Positions 38,203 through 47,855 of a stretch of DNA of 64,000 nt are shown here, piece after piece. Both the position numbers and the translations under genes were made by a program. The notes under the pieces were generated by a model. The model had not been told where the DNA came from. It did not search any database and worked only from the letters and a program-made list of their open reading frames with translations. This stretch comes from Qipengyuania sp. S6317L1 (lineage in GTDB: Bacteria > Pseudomonadota > Alphaproteobacteria > Sphingomonadales > Sphingomonadaceae): assembly GCF_023015615.1 (NCBI RefSeq), contig NZ_JALKAJ010000004.1:124001-188000 (forward strand), written 5' to 3'. Position 1 is the stretch's first letter, and each line of letters starts with the position of its first letter.

Positions 38203-39023
38203 TAAGGCGGCTTGTCGCGACCCGTCGGGCTCTTCGTGAAGATCTCGTTCCCGTCTTCGGTAATCGCAATCGAGTGCTCGAACTGCGCTGACAAAGAACG
38301 GTCGCGGGTAACGGCTGTCCAGCCATCGCCTAGCACCTTCGCCCAAGGCTTACCGAGGTTGATCATCGGCTCAATGGTAAAGAACATACCCGGCTTCAAC
38401 TCAGGCCCAGTACCCGCTTTTGCCGCGTGGATGACCTCTGGCGCATCATGGAACAGGCGGCCAAGTCCGTGGCCGCAGAACTCGCGCACCACGCCGTAGC
38501 GGAACTGTTTCGCGTGCGCCTCAATCGCTGCGCCAATATCGCCAAGGCGCGCGCCGGGCTGTGCCGCTTCGATGCCGAGCATCAGGCATTCATAGGTCAC
38601 ATCGACCAGCCGCTTGGCCTTCACATTGGGCTCGCCAGCAAAGAACATGCGGCTCGTGTCGCCGTGCCAGCCATCGAGAAGCGGGGTCACATCGACGTTG
38701 AGAATATCGCCGTCTTTAAGAACCTTGTCCCCTGGAATACCGTGACAGATCACATGGTTGATCGAAATGCAGCATGAGTGCGCATAGCCGCGATAGCCCA
38801 GCGTTGCGGGAACCGCGCCTGCATCCAAAGTCATCTCGCGCACGCGGTCATCGATGCTCGCGGTCGTAATGCCCGGCTCGACCATTGTGGCCACTTCGTC
38901 GAGGATGGTGGCAGCAAGGCGCCCTGCCTTGCGCATGCCCTCAAAGCCTTCCTCGGTATGGAGCTTGATCGTGCCGTCACGCGTGACGCTCTCGCGCCCG
39001 TCGATGATTTGATATTCAGTCAT
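38199..39023 (-). CDS. map: Methionine aminopeptidase, type I
   Basis: This 274-residue metalloenzyme removes the N-terminal methionine of new proteins. Metal ligands appear in the expected order: Asp in DVTPLLDGWHGDTSR (two aspartates), His in GHGLGRLFHDAPEV, Glu in TIEPMI and Glu in QFEHS. No type Ib zinc-finger extension is present. The ATG at 39023 is preferred to one four codons upstream by fit to the family start. Confidence 0.95.
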   Translation of the reverse strand: MTEYQIIDGRESVTRDGTIKLHTEEGFEGMRKAGRLAATILDEVATMVEPGITTASIDDRVREMTLDAGAVPATLGYRGYAHSCCISINHVICHGIPGDKVLKDGDILNVDVTPLLDGWHGDTSRMFFAGEPNVKAKRLVDVTYECLMLGIEAAQPGARLGDIGAAIEAHAKQFRYGVVREFCGHGLGRLFHDAPEVIHAAKAGTGPELKPGMFFTIEPMINLGKPWAKVLGDGWTAVTRDRSLSAQFEHSIAITEDGNEIFTKSPTGRDKPPY

Positions 39024-39089
39024 GGCCCGCAACATAGCGACGGGTCATTCAAATTGCGAGAGGCTTGCGAGGCCGATATGCCGCTTGGC

Positions 39090-39863
39090 CTAATCGGCGG
39101 GCTGATTTCCCAAAGCGAAATGGTCCGCAAATTCCTGCCTCACCACGTCAAGCACCGCCTCGGTTACCGGGATTTCAAAGGAATAAGAGCCTTCGGCATA
39201 AGAGCCCGCCACATAGGGCGCGGCCAAGAATCGCAGTCGGTCGAACTGCTCGCCATCGCTCGACAGCGGGATCACCACCAGTTCGGTTACACTGGGGCAG
39301 CCGTCGAACGGGTTCATATCGGCAGTGTCGAGCTCCAATCGTTCGACCTTTTGTTCGAGCAGCGCCGCGCAATAGTCGCCAAATGCCGTGTTTTCGAGTG
39401 CCGTTTCATTTACGAACATATCGACCGGACGAAATGCAGCGCCCTCCCCTGCCTCACCGCCTTCATGATCCCAGCCAAGCGCCGAGAAAAATGAATTGCC
39501 GTGCGCCCCGCCCGTGTAAGTCCACCGCTCGGATTGGAGAATAAGAAAGCGCTTGGTTGTCGCCGCCACTTCCCAGGTGTTGGTGTAGAGCTGCGCAACG
39601 CAGGTGATGCAGCCGATATCGCCAAATTCTTCCACCGCTTCATTCCATTGCGCTTTCTGCTTGGCGAGCGCGGCTTCTTCCTGGGCGCGGATGACCGCAG
39701 CAAGGATCGGGTGAGCCGCCACTTGTGGGCCATAGGAATAGCTAAAGCTGCGCTCTGCGACCCCGTTCGTCTCGTTATCTTCGAATGTATGCCCCTCTGC
39801 TTCGTGGGCGAAAACAGGGACAGAAAGGCACGCAAATGCCAGTCCGAATTGCAGAAATTTCAT
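39090..39863 (-). CDS. Exported DUF4163/DUF3298 protein
   Basis: This 257-residue protein has a signal peptide (FLQFGLAFACLSVPVFA, cleaved near residue 19), then a DUF4163-like region with YTGGAHGN. A DUF3298-like C-terminal half follows, containing FEIPVTEAVLDVVRQEF. Related domains occur in RsiV, an anti-sigma factor that binds lysozyme, but no membrane anchor or sigma factor is present here. The ATG at 39863 follows GGGGGAAG. The same frame stays open far upstream, but only as antisense to the aminopeptidase gene. Confidence 0.8.
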   Translation of the reverse strand: MKFLQFGLAFACLSVPVFAHEAEGHTFEDNETNGVAERSFSYSYGPQVAAHPILAAVIRAQEEAALAKQKAQWNEAVEEFGDIGCITCVAQLYTNTWEVAATTKRFLILQSERWTYTGGAHGNSFFSALGWDHEGGEAGEGAAFRPVDMFVNETALENTAFGDYCAALLEQKVERLELDTADMNPFDGCPSVTELVVIPLSSDGEQFDRLRFLAAPYVAGSYAEGSYSFEIPVTEAVLDVVRQEFADHFALGNQPAD

Positions 39864-39941
39864 GGTGGCTTCCCCCTCAAAACAACCCGTCGGGTCCAAT
39901 TTGCACGTGACAAGGTCTAACGGAGCACTAATTACCCTTGC

Positions 39942-41327
39942 ATGACTGATATCAAAGATCTGATCCAGCCCGACCGCGGGCAGGACGCAATTGCCATCCG
40001 CCTTACAACAACGGCAGAATTTGAAAGCCTCGCAAAATCGCTTAGCTCTGGACAGCGCGCGAGCCTCAAAGGCCAGCGATTTGAGGGAACACCGGGCACC
40101 GTCGGCATTGTGCCAGAGGGCGATGGTTTCTTTGCTGTTGGCGGCGTGGCCGACCCTGAAAACCTTGGCGCCTATTGCTTGGCGGCGTTGGCGGAAAAAC
40201 TGCCCGAGGGAACATACCGTCTCGCCGATAGGGAGCCGGGGGCGGCCGTTTTCGGATGGCTCACCGCGCATTACCGCTTCACCCGATACAAAGACGACGA
40301 GGCCGCGCAGGGACCGCGCGTTTTGCTGACAAGCCAGGTAGGCCGTCTGCCGGGTTACATCGCAGAGGCCGAGGCCGAAATGCTGGTGCGCGATCTCGTC
40401 AATACGCCGGCCGAAGACATGGGGCCAGCCGCACTTGAGGCACAATTTGAACGGCTTGTAAAAGAGCATGGCGGCGAGCTTAAAGTGACCCGCGGGGACG
40501 AACTTGAGCAAGGCTATCCCATGGTTCACGCCGTGGGCCGCGCGGCTGATCGCAAACATGCCCCTCGCATCATGCATCTTGAATGGGGCGAGAAGGACGC
40601 ACCTGTGCTGGCAATTGTCGGCAAGGGCGTATGCTTCGATTCAGGCGGACTCGACGTCAAGCCGGGCGCTGGCATGCGGTTGATGAAAAAGGACATGGGC
40701 GGCGCGGCGCACGCAATTGCGCTTGCTGGCCTTGTGATGGGCGCAGGGCTGAAAGTGCGGCTGCATCTGTTGGTTCCAGCGGTTGAGAATGCGATTTCCG
40801 GCGACGCATTTCGTCCCGGCGATGTGCTGTCGAGCCGCAAAGGGCTCTCTGTGGAAATCCACAATACCGATGCTGAAGGACGACTCATTCTGGGCGACGC
40901 CTTGACCCGCGCCTCGGAAGAGAAGCCGGAGCTTATTATCGACTTTGCAACGCTCACCGGCGCTGCTCGGGTGGCGCTTGGCCCCGATTATGCTGCGATG
41001 ATGGCGCGCCGCGATGGAACGGCATATGCTTTGATCGAAGCTGGCCGAAAGGTGGAAGACGAACCGTGGCGATTGCCGCTGCCTGACGCGTACCGCGAAT
41101 ATCTGAAATCGGACATCGCCGATCTCGTCAACGCGCATTCCAACCCCTATGCGGGCGCAAGCGTTGCAGGGCTTTTCCTTGATCGCTTTGTCGAGGAGGG
41201 CGTCGATTGGGTTCACTTCGACACCTTTGCCTGGCGCCCGTTCCCCAAGCCGGGGCGCACAAAAGGGGGCACGGCCTATGGCCTAAGAGCCTCATGGCAG
41301 ATGCTTAAGGAACGCTTTGGTAGTTAG
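39942..41327 (+). CDS. Leucyl aminopeptidase family (M17) peptidase
   Basis: This 461-residue di-metal peptidase carries GKGVCFDSGGLDVKPGAGM and the family signature NTDAEGRLILGDAL, with the metal-binding lysine, aspartates and glutamate in place. The N-terminal macro-like domain is shorter than in E. coli PepA. It probably completes cytoplasmic peptide breakdown. It starts 78 bases from the divergent DUF3298 gene and is followed by the SH3 protein. Confidence 0.92.
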   Translation: MTDIKDLIQPDRGQDAIAIRLTTTAEFESLAKSLSSGQRASLKGQRFEGTPGTVGIVPEGDGFFAVGGVADPENLGAYCLAALAEKLPEGTYRLADREPGAAVFGWLTAHYRFTRYKDDEAAQGPRVLLTSQVGRLPGYIAEAEAEMLVRDLVNTPAEDMGPAALEAQFERLVKEHGGELKVTRGDELEQGYPMVHAVGRAADRKHAPRIMHLEWGEKDAPVLAIVGKGVCFDSGGLDVKPGAGMRLMKKDMGGAAHAIALAGLVMGAGLKVRLHLLVPAVENAISGDAFRPGDVLSSRKGLSVEIHNTDAEGRLILGDALTRASEEKPELIIDFATLTGAARVALGPDYAAMMARRDGTAYALIEAGRKVEDEPWRLPLPDAYREYLKSDIADLVNAHSNPYAGASVAGLFLDRFVEEGVDWVHFDTFAWRPFPKPGRTKGGTAYGLRASWQMLKERFGS

Positions 41328-41421
41328 TTGATTGGGGGCTGAGCCTCCCGCCAACTTGCCCCATCGCTCCAGTGTGTCTAAGCGCGAAGAGAAACAGGGT
41401 TTCGAGAAAGAACGATTTGGA

Positions 41422-41778
41422 ATGAGCGGCCAAACCCGCCAAGACCGCAGCTATACAGTGCCTTCGGGTGATCTGGGCCTTAAAGGTCCGGTGGCAAAGC
41501 CTGCGCCCGGCACCTTGCCCTTGCGCGGTGATTTGGCGCACATCGCGCTCGCTGGCATACATCTGGCCGCGCATTACGTTATCCCTCAGGTCTGGACCGT
41601 CGGTTCAAATGGCGTTGATGTGATGGAAACCATCCGCGACGACAGCCCGGTTGTGACCCGCTTCGATGCCGGCACCAAGGTTGAGGTCATCGACGTCTCC
41701 GGCGATTGGATCTGGGGCTGCCTTGGACCAGAGGGGCCCAGCGGCTACATGAAGGCGAGCGCGCTCAGCGCCGGCTAA
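41422..41778 (+). CDS. Stand-alone SH3-like protein, possible NlpC/P60 remnant
   Basis: This 118-residue protein has a segment LRGDLAHIALAGIHLAAHY, which resembles the N-terminus of alphaproteobacterial C40 (NlpC/P60) peptidases. An SH3-like domain follows (TKVEVIDVSGDWIWGCL...GYMKASAL). No cysteine peptidase domain follows, and the gene ends 51 bases before argC. In related genomes I recall a full C40 peptidase near this aminopeptidase, so a lost catalytic domain is possible (inference). I prefer the ATG at 41422; a longer TTG start at 41332 exists. Confidence 0.68.
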   Translation: MSGQTRQDRSYTVPSGDLGLKGPVAKPAPGTLPLRGDLAHIALAGIHLAAHYVIPQVWTVGSNGVDVMETIRDDSPVVTRFDAGTKVEVIDVSGDWIWGCLGPEGPSGYMKASALSAG

Positions 41779-41829
41779 CCGAACTGCCCATTGCCTCCTG
41801 CGGCCAAGAGGCCTAGGCGCGCTTTCGCT

Positions 41830-42765
41830 ATGACACACCGCATCTTTATCGATGGAGCCGCCGGCACCACCGGCCTTGAAATTCGCGACCGGCTTGCAGG
41901 CCGCGATGAGTTTGAGCTGATCGTTCTGGACGATGAGCGCCGCAAGGATATGTCGGCGCGCCGCGATGCCCTGCACGAGGCGGATGTGGCGATCCTGTGC
42001 CTGCCCGATGAGGCGGCTCGCGAGGCGGTGACGCTGGCGGATGGATCGGACACACGGATCATTGATGCGTCGAGCGCGCACCGGGTGGCGGATGGCTGGA
42101 CCTATGGCTTCCCCGAATTGATCGGTCGCGACAAGATCGCTGAAGCTCAATTCGTCAGCAATCCGGGTTGTTACCCGACAGGTTTTCTGGCCCTCGTCGC
42201 GCCGCTGGTGAAGGCCGAGATTATCGAGCCGGACTGGCCTTATACCGTCAACGCCGTGAGCGGCTATTCGGGCGGCGGAAACGCGCTGATCGACAGGTTT
42301 GCTGACGATCAGTCCATCGCCTTTCGCGCATACGGGTTGGGGCTTAATCACAAGCACCTGCCGGAGATGCAGGCCTATGCCCAGCTTGGGCTGGCGCCGG
42401 TGTTCTCTCCCGCTGTTGTCCCGGCCCACCGCGGGATGATTGTGGACGTTCCCCTTTCGCTCGACGTCATGATGGATGAGAAATTCGAAGAGCCTGCTCT
42501 GCCAATCCTGCTGAACGCATTGCAAAAGCACTATGGCGAAAGCGAAGTTGTCAAAGTCAAAACCGACACAGCCGACATATCCGAGTTGTTGCTGCGCGCC
42601 GATGCTGAACCTTGGGACGGGATGGAACTGTTCGTGTTCGAAGGGGATTATCAGGCGCGCCTGATCGCCCGCTTGGACAACCTTGGCAAAGGTGCATCAG
42701 GCGCCGCGATCCAGAATCTCAACATCATGTGCGGACTTCCTGAAACCACTGGCCTGCGCCTCTGA
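41830..42765 (+). CDS. argC: N-acetyl-gamma-glutamyl-phosphate reductase, type 2
   Basis: This 311-residue enzyme makes N-acetylglutamate semialdehyde in arginine synthesis. The N-terminal DGAAGTTGLEI binds NADP, and SNPGCYPTGF holds the nucleophile Cys114. The length and the DGAAGTTG beginning match the shorter type 2 ArgC rather than the 340-residue type 1. The ATG at 41830 opens directly before the Rossmann strand. No other arg gene is adjacent. Confidence 0.93.
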   Translation: MTHRIFIDGAAGTTGLEIRDRLAGRDEFELIVLDDERRKDMSARRDALHEADVAILCLPDEAAREAVTLADGSDTRIIDASSAHRVADGWTYGFPELIGRDKIAEAQFVSNPGCYPTGFLALVAPLVKAEIIEPDWPYTVNAVSGYSGGGNALIDRFADDQSIAFRAYGLGLNHKHLPEMQAYAQLGLAPVFSPAVVPAHRGMIVDVPLSLDVMMDEKFEEPALPILLNALQKHYGESEVVKVKTDTADISELLLRADAEPWDGMELFVFEGDYQARLIARLDNLGKGASGAAIQNLNIMCGLPETTGLRL

Positions 42766-42787
42766 GCCTTGGGCGGCTCGGGTGCGC

Positions 42788-42806
42788 CTGCTTAGTTTTT
42801 AAGCAG
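42788..42806. promoter_or_regulatory. Putative NtrC binding site 1
   Basis: A perfect 7-bp inverted repeat CTGCTTA-GTTTT-TAAGCAG contains TGC-N11-GCA, the known NtrC consensus frame. Its centre (42797) is about 150 bases before the predicted glnB transcription start. Confidence 0.55.
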
Positions 42807-42809
42807 TAT

Positions 42810-42826
42810 CGCTTATCCCTTAAGCA
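42810..42826. promoter_or_regulatory. Putative NtrC binding site 2
   Basis: CGC-N11-GCA with the inner repeat GCTTA...TAAGC, one base off the TGC-N11-GCA frame. Its centre is 21 bp from site 1, two helical turns, as expected for cooperative enhancer binding. Confidence 0.5.
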
Positions 42827-42923
42827 CGCCGCCGCATTGTTGATAAGATGCTGCGCTCAATGAGCCTCTACGGAATGATCCTTGCGCTAAGAGCCAGATC
42901 AGCTACCCAAGTGTAACCAAGCC

Positions 42924-42941
42924 TTGGCACGATTCTTGATA
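42924..42941 (+). promoter_or_regulatory. Sigma-54-like promoter of glnB
   Basis: TGGCACG-N4-TTGAT matches the -24/-12 consensus TGGCACG-N4-TTGCW with one change (C to A at the -12 element). A start near 42950 would leave a leader of about 60 bases to the glnB GTG. Confidence 0.65.
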
Positions 42942-42960
42942 CGTACGTGATCAACAATAA

Positions 42961-43347
<387 letters not shown>

Positions 43348-43432
43348 GGCACATTAATCACCCGCGCGTCGCTCGCGGATTGCGGCGGAGCGCACCTTTC
43401 CGAATAACGAAACCAAGCTGGAGTATACGACA

Positions 43433-44842
43433 ATGGCGAGCGCAAAAGATATCGTGCAACGTATCAAGGACGAAGAGATCGAGTGGGTCGACCTTCGCTT
43501 CACCGATCCGAAGGGCAAGTGGCAACACCTTTCCATGTCGGCGGTCGTCATGGACGAAGATGCGCTTGAAGATGGCCTCATGTTCGATGGCTCTTCCATC
43601 GCTGGCTGGAAAGACATCAACGAAAGCGACATGATCCTGAAGCCGGATCTCGACGCGGTGTATATCGATCCGTTTAGCGCAACTCCGATGGTCAGCATCT
43701 TCTGCAACATCATCGAGCCTTCCGATGGTCAGCTCTACGGCCGCGATCCGCGCTCGACCGCGACCCGCGCCGAAGCTTACCTGAAATCGACAGGCATCGG
43801 CGACACCATCTACGTGGGTCCAGAGCCTGAATTCTTCATGTTCGACGATGTGCGTTTCGAAGACGGTTATGCAGGGTCAGGCTTTGCCATCGACGATATC
43901 GAACTGCCAACCAACACCGGCAAAGAATACGAAATGGGCAACATGGGCCACCGCCCGCGCGCAACCGGCGGTTACTTCCCGGTGGCTCCCGTCGACAGCG
44001 CTATGGACATCCGTGCTGAAATGGTTTCGACCATGCAGGAAATTGGCCTCTCCATGGACAAGCACCACCACGAAGTGGCCGCCGCGCAGCACGAGCTTGG
44101 TATTACATACCAGACCCTGACTGAATCCGCTGACCACGTGCAGATCTACAAGTATGTGGTGCAGCAAGTCGCACACGCTTACGGCAAAACCGCGACCTTC
44201 ATGCCAAAACCGATCAAGGACGATAACGGTTCAGGCATGCACAGCCACATGTCGATCTGGAAAGACGGCAAGCCAACTTTCGCTGGCGATGAATATGCGG
44301 GTCTTTCGGAAAACTGCCTTTATTACATCGGCGGTGTGATCAAGCACGCGAAGGCTCTCAACGCTTTCACCAACCCCACCACCAACAGCTACAAGCGTCT
44401 GGTCCCGGGTTTTGAGGCTCCTGTGCTCCTCGCCTACTCGGCGCGCAACCGTTCTGCTTCGTGCCGTATTCCTTATGGTGCAGGCGAGAAAGCCAAGCGT
44501 GTCGAGTTCCGCTTCCCTGATGCCCTCGCCAACCCATACCTTGCCTTCTCGGCACTGCTGATGGCTGGCCTCGACGGGATCGAGAACAAGATCCACCCGG
44601 GCGATGCGATGGACAAGAACCTCTACGACTTGCCGCCAGCCGAGCTTGCACAAGTGCCAACCGTTTGCGGTTCGCTTCGTGAGGCGCTTGAGGCTTTGGA
44701 AGCCGACCATGACTTCCTTCTCAAAGGCGACGTCTTCTCGAAAGACCAGATCGAAGCTTACACCGAGCTCAAGTGGGAAGAAGTTATGCGCATGGAAACC
44801 ACACCATGCCCGGTCGAGTTCGACATGTACTACAGCTCGTAA
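43433..44842 (+). CDS. glnA: Glutamine synthetase, type I
   Basis: This 469-residue dodecameric enzyme makes glutamine from glutamate and ammonia. Family segments include [10 protein letters not shown] near the start, the PEPEFFMFD metal site, [11 protein letters not shown], and [21 protein letters not shown]. Tyr398 in NLYDLPP is the adenylylation site, so activity should be controlled by GlnE and P-II. It is likely co-transcribed with glnB and ends in a strong terminator. Confidence 0.97.
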   Translation: MASAKDIVQRIKDEEIEWVDLRFTDPKGKWQHLSMSAVVMDEDALEDGLMFDGSSIAGWKDINESDMILKPDLDAVYIDPFSATPMVSIFCNIIEPSDGQLYGRDPRSTATRAEAYLKSTGIGDTIYVGPEPEFFMFDDVRFEDGYAGSGFAIDDIELPTNTGKEYEMGNMGHRPRATGGYFPVAPVDSAMDIRAEMVSTMQEIGLSMDKHHHEVAAAQHELGITYQTLTESADHVQIYKYVVQQVAHAYGKTATFMPKPIKDDNGSGMHSHMSIWKDGKPTFAGDEYAGLSENCLYYIGGVIKHAKALNAFTNPTTNSYKRLVPGFEAPVLLAYSARNRSASCRIPYGAGEKAKRVEFRFPDALANPYLAFSALLMAGLDGIENKIHPGDAMDKNLYDLPPAELAQVPTVCGSLREALEALEADHDFLLKGDVFSKDQIEAYTELKWEEVMRMETTPCPVEFDMYYSS

Positions 44843-44860
44843 GGCCAAGAACGTCTTACA

Positions 44861-44905
44861 AGAAAAAGGCCGCCCGGACGTCACGTCCGGGCGGCCTATT
44901 CTTTT
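44861..44905. terminator. Bidirectional terminator between glnA and the GGDEF-EAL gene
   Basis: A 12-bp perfect stem (AGGCCGCCCGGA/TCCGGGCGGCCT) with a 7-base loop is flanked by AAAAA on the left and ATTCTTTT on the right. It can end transcripts from both convergent genes. Confidence 0.88.
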
Positions 44906-44919
44906 GTAACAATCACCAT

Positions 44920-46911
44920 CTACGCGGGAGGGCTAACGCTAGTCTTGTCCAACGCGACCGGACGAAGTTCTGGCCTGAAAGGCGCTAAGGTTGATATGTT
45001 TTCAATCAGCGGTGTTCCCATTTCGAGTGCTTTGCGAAGCTCGCCCGCGTCCATCGGTTGTGAAAAGAGATAACCCTGCACATGCTCGGCGCCTGCGCGC
45101 TTTGCCATGAGCAGTGACAACTCGTCCTCCACCCCTTCAACGAGGCAATTCACACCCAGCACGCGGGCCATCCCGACGAGCGATGACAACACCTTTTCTG
45201 CGGTCGGATCGCTTGGGTCATCGACAAACGAGCGGTCCACCTTAAGCCGGGTGATCGGAAGCGAGCGCAGATAGCTGAAGTTTGAATAACCGGAACCAAA
45301 ATCATCAAGCGCAATCGAGAACCCGGCCTCAGACAGGCGCATGAGGTTCGCCGTCGCCTTCTGGATATCGCCCATCATGGCGGTTTCGGTCACTTCGAAT
45401 TCAATCATCGAGGGCGAGGCATTGGATTGCGCGATCAGGGCGATGACCTGCTCGATCACGGGGTCTGAAACAAGGTCATGCGCGGACAGATTGATCGAAA
45501 TCGGCAGCTTCGCATTCCATCCACGCAGCTCTGCCAGAGCTTTCTCGACCACCACCAGAGTGATGTTGGTCACAAGGCCGCTTTCCTCGGCAATCTTGAT
45601 GAAGCGATCAGGCGGGATGGTACCGACGGCCGGACTGGTCCAGCGGGCGAGCACTTCCGCGCCAACCACTTCATTATCGCCAAGCCTTACTTGCGGCTGA
45701 AACACGATAGAAAGCTCATCTGCGAGATTGGCCCCGCGAAGCGCAGTTTCGATTTCGAGCCGTATCTTCGCCTCGGCTTCATGCTCGCGGTCGAAAATAA
45801 CGGTCTGGTTCTTGCCCTGCTTCTTCGCAACCATGAGCGCATAGTCAGCGTTGCTGATCTGCGCCTCGGACGGTTTTGACGGGTCAAAGTGCACACATCC
45901 GGCAGAACACGATACGCGCACCTGGCGACCTTCGATGAAGTAGGGCGCGGCCAATTGGGCGAGAAGCGCGCTGCACCGGTCATACAACTCTCGCTCACCT
46001 GAAACGCCGGTGACGATCATGTTGAACTCATCACCGCCCATCCGGCTTATATGCACGCCCACCTTGGCAAATTCTCGCAATCGCTCTGCAATAGCTTGCA
46101 AAAGCAAATCGCCTGCCTTGTGTCCGTGTACGTCATTCACTGCCTTGAACCCATCAAGGTCAAGCAGGACCAGCCAAGTCTGACCCGCCTCGTTCGCCTG
46201 GGGTTGCTCATTGACTACGGTCCCGAGCGCTTCGAAAAAGGCGCGCCGGTTCGGCAGTTTGGTGAGGCTGTCGGACAGGGATTGCTCGCGCATTTCGGCG
46301 CTCAGTTCCATTGCGTCCGACAATTCGGAACGCGCCTGATTATTGGCGTATGAGATGCGCTTGATCGCCTTTCGCAGGTAGTAGGCGATCGCAAGCGAAG
46401 ACATGGCCGCCGCCAGGCTGAGAAACCCAAACGCGGATAAGGTCGCAATGTCGAGCTTGACGGCAAAGCTCAGCAACGCGCCTAGCGCGAGAGTTATGGC
46501 AACAAGGGATTGCCTGAAACTCGGGCTTGCCAGCGCGAACAGCATCGACATGATGATGAAATATGTGAGCTTTTGCGGGAGGAACTCGATCGACAATGCG
46601 ATCCACACATTGCCAATCACCAAGAGGTTCATCACCAAAATCAATGCTTCGGTGGTCAGGTCAGGCTGCAGCTTTCGCATCTGCCAAGCCCCGGCAATCC
46701 CGAACAGTGTTGCCAGAAGCGTGGCGGATTGCAGCATCAGGAAATCGCGACCGATCTCCATGGTGAGCCCGTTCAGCACGAGCATGACGCCATAATAAAC
46801 GGCATAGACGACAAAGTAAGCGCGCAAGATCGGACGATAAATTTCGCCCAAGGTCGACTGAGCCAGATCGGCTCCCACACCCGGGCCGGACGATGATTGC
46901 AGCGGTGCCAT
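44920..46911 (-). CDS. Membrane GGDEF-EAL cyclic-di-GMP enzyme
   Basis: This 663-residue protein has about six N-terminal membrane segments (residues about 27-190), a GGDEF domain and an EAL domain. GGDEF (292-296, preceded by RM) is intact; no RxxD inhibitory site lies just before it. The EAL motif reads EVL at 419-421, and the other metal and catalytic motifs are present (INLSAH, EVTET, DDFGSG, LKVDRSF, LVEGVE, QGYLFSQPM). Both activities could therefore work. The sensory input is unknown. It is divergent from the lysozyme gene across about 220 bases. Confidence 0.92.
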   Translation of the reverse strand: MAPLQSSSGPGVGADLAQSTLGEIYRPILRAYFVVYAVYYGVMLVLNGLTMEIGRDFLMLQSATLLATLFGIAGAWQMRKLQPDLTTEALILVMNLLVIGNVWIALSIEFLPQKLTYFIIMSMLFALASPSFRQSLVAITLALGALLSFAVKLDIATLSAFGFLSLAAAMSSLAIAYYLRKAIKRISYANNQARSELSDAMELSAEMREQSLSDSLTKLPNRRAFFEALGTVVNEQPQANEAGQTWLVLLDLDGFKAVNDVHGHKAGDLLLQAIAERLREFAKVGVHISRMGGDEFNMIVTGVSGERELYDRCSALLAQLAAPYFIEGRQVRVSCSAGCVHFDPSKPSEAQISNADYALMVAKKQGKNQTVIFDREHEAEAKIRLEIETALRGANLADELSIVFQPQVRLGDNEVVGAEVLARWTSPAVGTIPPDRFIKIAEESGLVTNITLVVVEKALAELRGWNAKLPISINLSAHDLVSDPVIEQVIALIAQSNASPSMIEFEVTETAMMGDIQKATANLMRLSEAGFSIALDDFGSGYSNFSYLRSLPITRLKVDRSFVDDPSDPTAEKVLSSLVGMARVLGVNCLVEGVEDELSLLMAKRAGAEHVQGYLFSQPMDAGELRKALEMGTPLIENISTLAPFRPELRPVALDKTSVSPPA

Positions 46912-47135
46912 AAGTAGGCGCGGTAAGTGCTAGCTGTTAATTAAAAGTATCCCCCCGCCTTTCCCAATCATCGTGCACGCAGATATCGGGGAAGCGAACA
47001 ATTTTTTACAGGTGTATGGAGCAGAAAAAGCGGGATCGGATCCGCCGCTATGCTGTGTCGGTTTTCCTACATCGCTCTTCTATGCCTAATCCGTTGGCCT
47101 CGTTTTTTCATCGAATCGCTTACGAGGTTGCCCGA

Positions 47136-47849
47136 ATGTCAGATTACTCCCCCCTCACCGGCGCGAAAGCGCGCACCCGCAAACCCATCTTTGACCTTGT
47201 CCGAAAGTTCATGGGACGCCGTTTCCGTCAATCGGAGGTGGATGCACTCGATGACGCGCTCGATGGTTCTCAAAAGGTGCGAAACGGTTCTTCACCCTTG
47301 GACAGTGTCTCAAGTGTCTCAAACTCCATTCTCCGCGCTGACAGTCAGCGCGCAAAGAGCGGCGCCCCCAACGAAATCGGTCCTGATGGGACCGCGCTTA
47401 TCAAACGCTTTGAAGGCTGCGCGCGGCTCAGGCGCGATGGCTTGATTGAAGCTTATCCCGATCCGGCAACCGGCGGTGAGCCGTGGACCATCGGTTGGGG
47501 TGCGACCGGCAAAGGCCTTGCACAAGGCGAGCGAATTGGACCCGACTCTGTGTGGACGCAAAAAGATTGCGATTTGCGATTTGCCAGCGATCTCAAGACC
47601 TATGCCGCAGAGGTTGCTCACGCCATTGGGGATACGCCCACCACGCAAAGCCAGTTTGATGCTCTGGTCAGCTTTCACTACAACACCGGCGCAATTGCCC
47701 GCGCTACACTCACGCGCAAACATAATGCGGGCGATTATAAAGGCGCAGCAGCCGAGTTTAAACGCTGGAACAAGGCAGGCGGGCGCGTGCTCAAGGGGCT
47801 CGTCAATCGCAGGCGTGAGGAAGCCGCGCTTTACGCACGCGATGCGTGA
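47136..47849 (+). CDS. GH24 phage-type lysozyme
   Basis: This 237-residue protein has an N-terminal region of about 80 residues without recognised domain, then a T4/lambdoid-type endolysin fold. Catalytic residues in order are Glu93 (KRFEG), Asp109 (YPDPATGG) and Thr118 (TIGWGAT). It would cut peptidoglycan glycan strands. I chose ATG at 47136, preceded by GAGG at 9 bases; an ATG at 47016 is an alternative. No signal peptide is obvious, and no holin or other phage gene is near, so it may be a domesticated endolysin. Confidence 0.82.
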   Translation: MSDYSPLTGAKARTRKPIFDLVRKFMGRRFRQSEVDALDDALDGSQKVRNGSSPLDSVSSVSNSILRADSQRAKSGAPNEIGPDGTALIKRFEGCARLRRDGLIEAYPDPATGGEPWTIGWGATGKGLAQGERIGPDSVWTQKDCDLRFASDLKTYAAEVAHAIGDTPTTQSQFDALVSFHYNTGAIARATLTRKHNAGDYKGAAAEFKRWNKAGGRVLKGLVNRRREEAALYARDA

Positions 47850-47855
47850 GCGCGG

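Noticed and set aside
39864..40577. Extension of the DUF3298 frame back over the aminopeptidase gene
   Set aside because: This part lies antisense to a conserved M17 gene. The ATG at 39863 has a ribosome site and opens a proper signal peptide.
47136..47849. Prophage remnant around the lysozyme gene
   Set aside because: No integrase, holin, capsid, tail or attachment repeats surround it; flanking genes are chromosomal.
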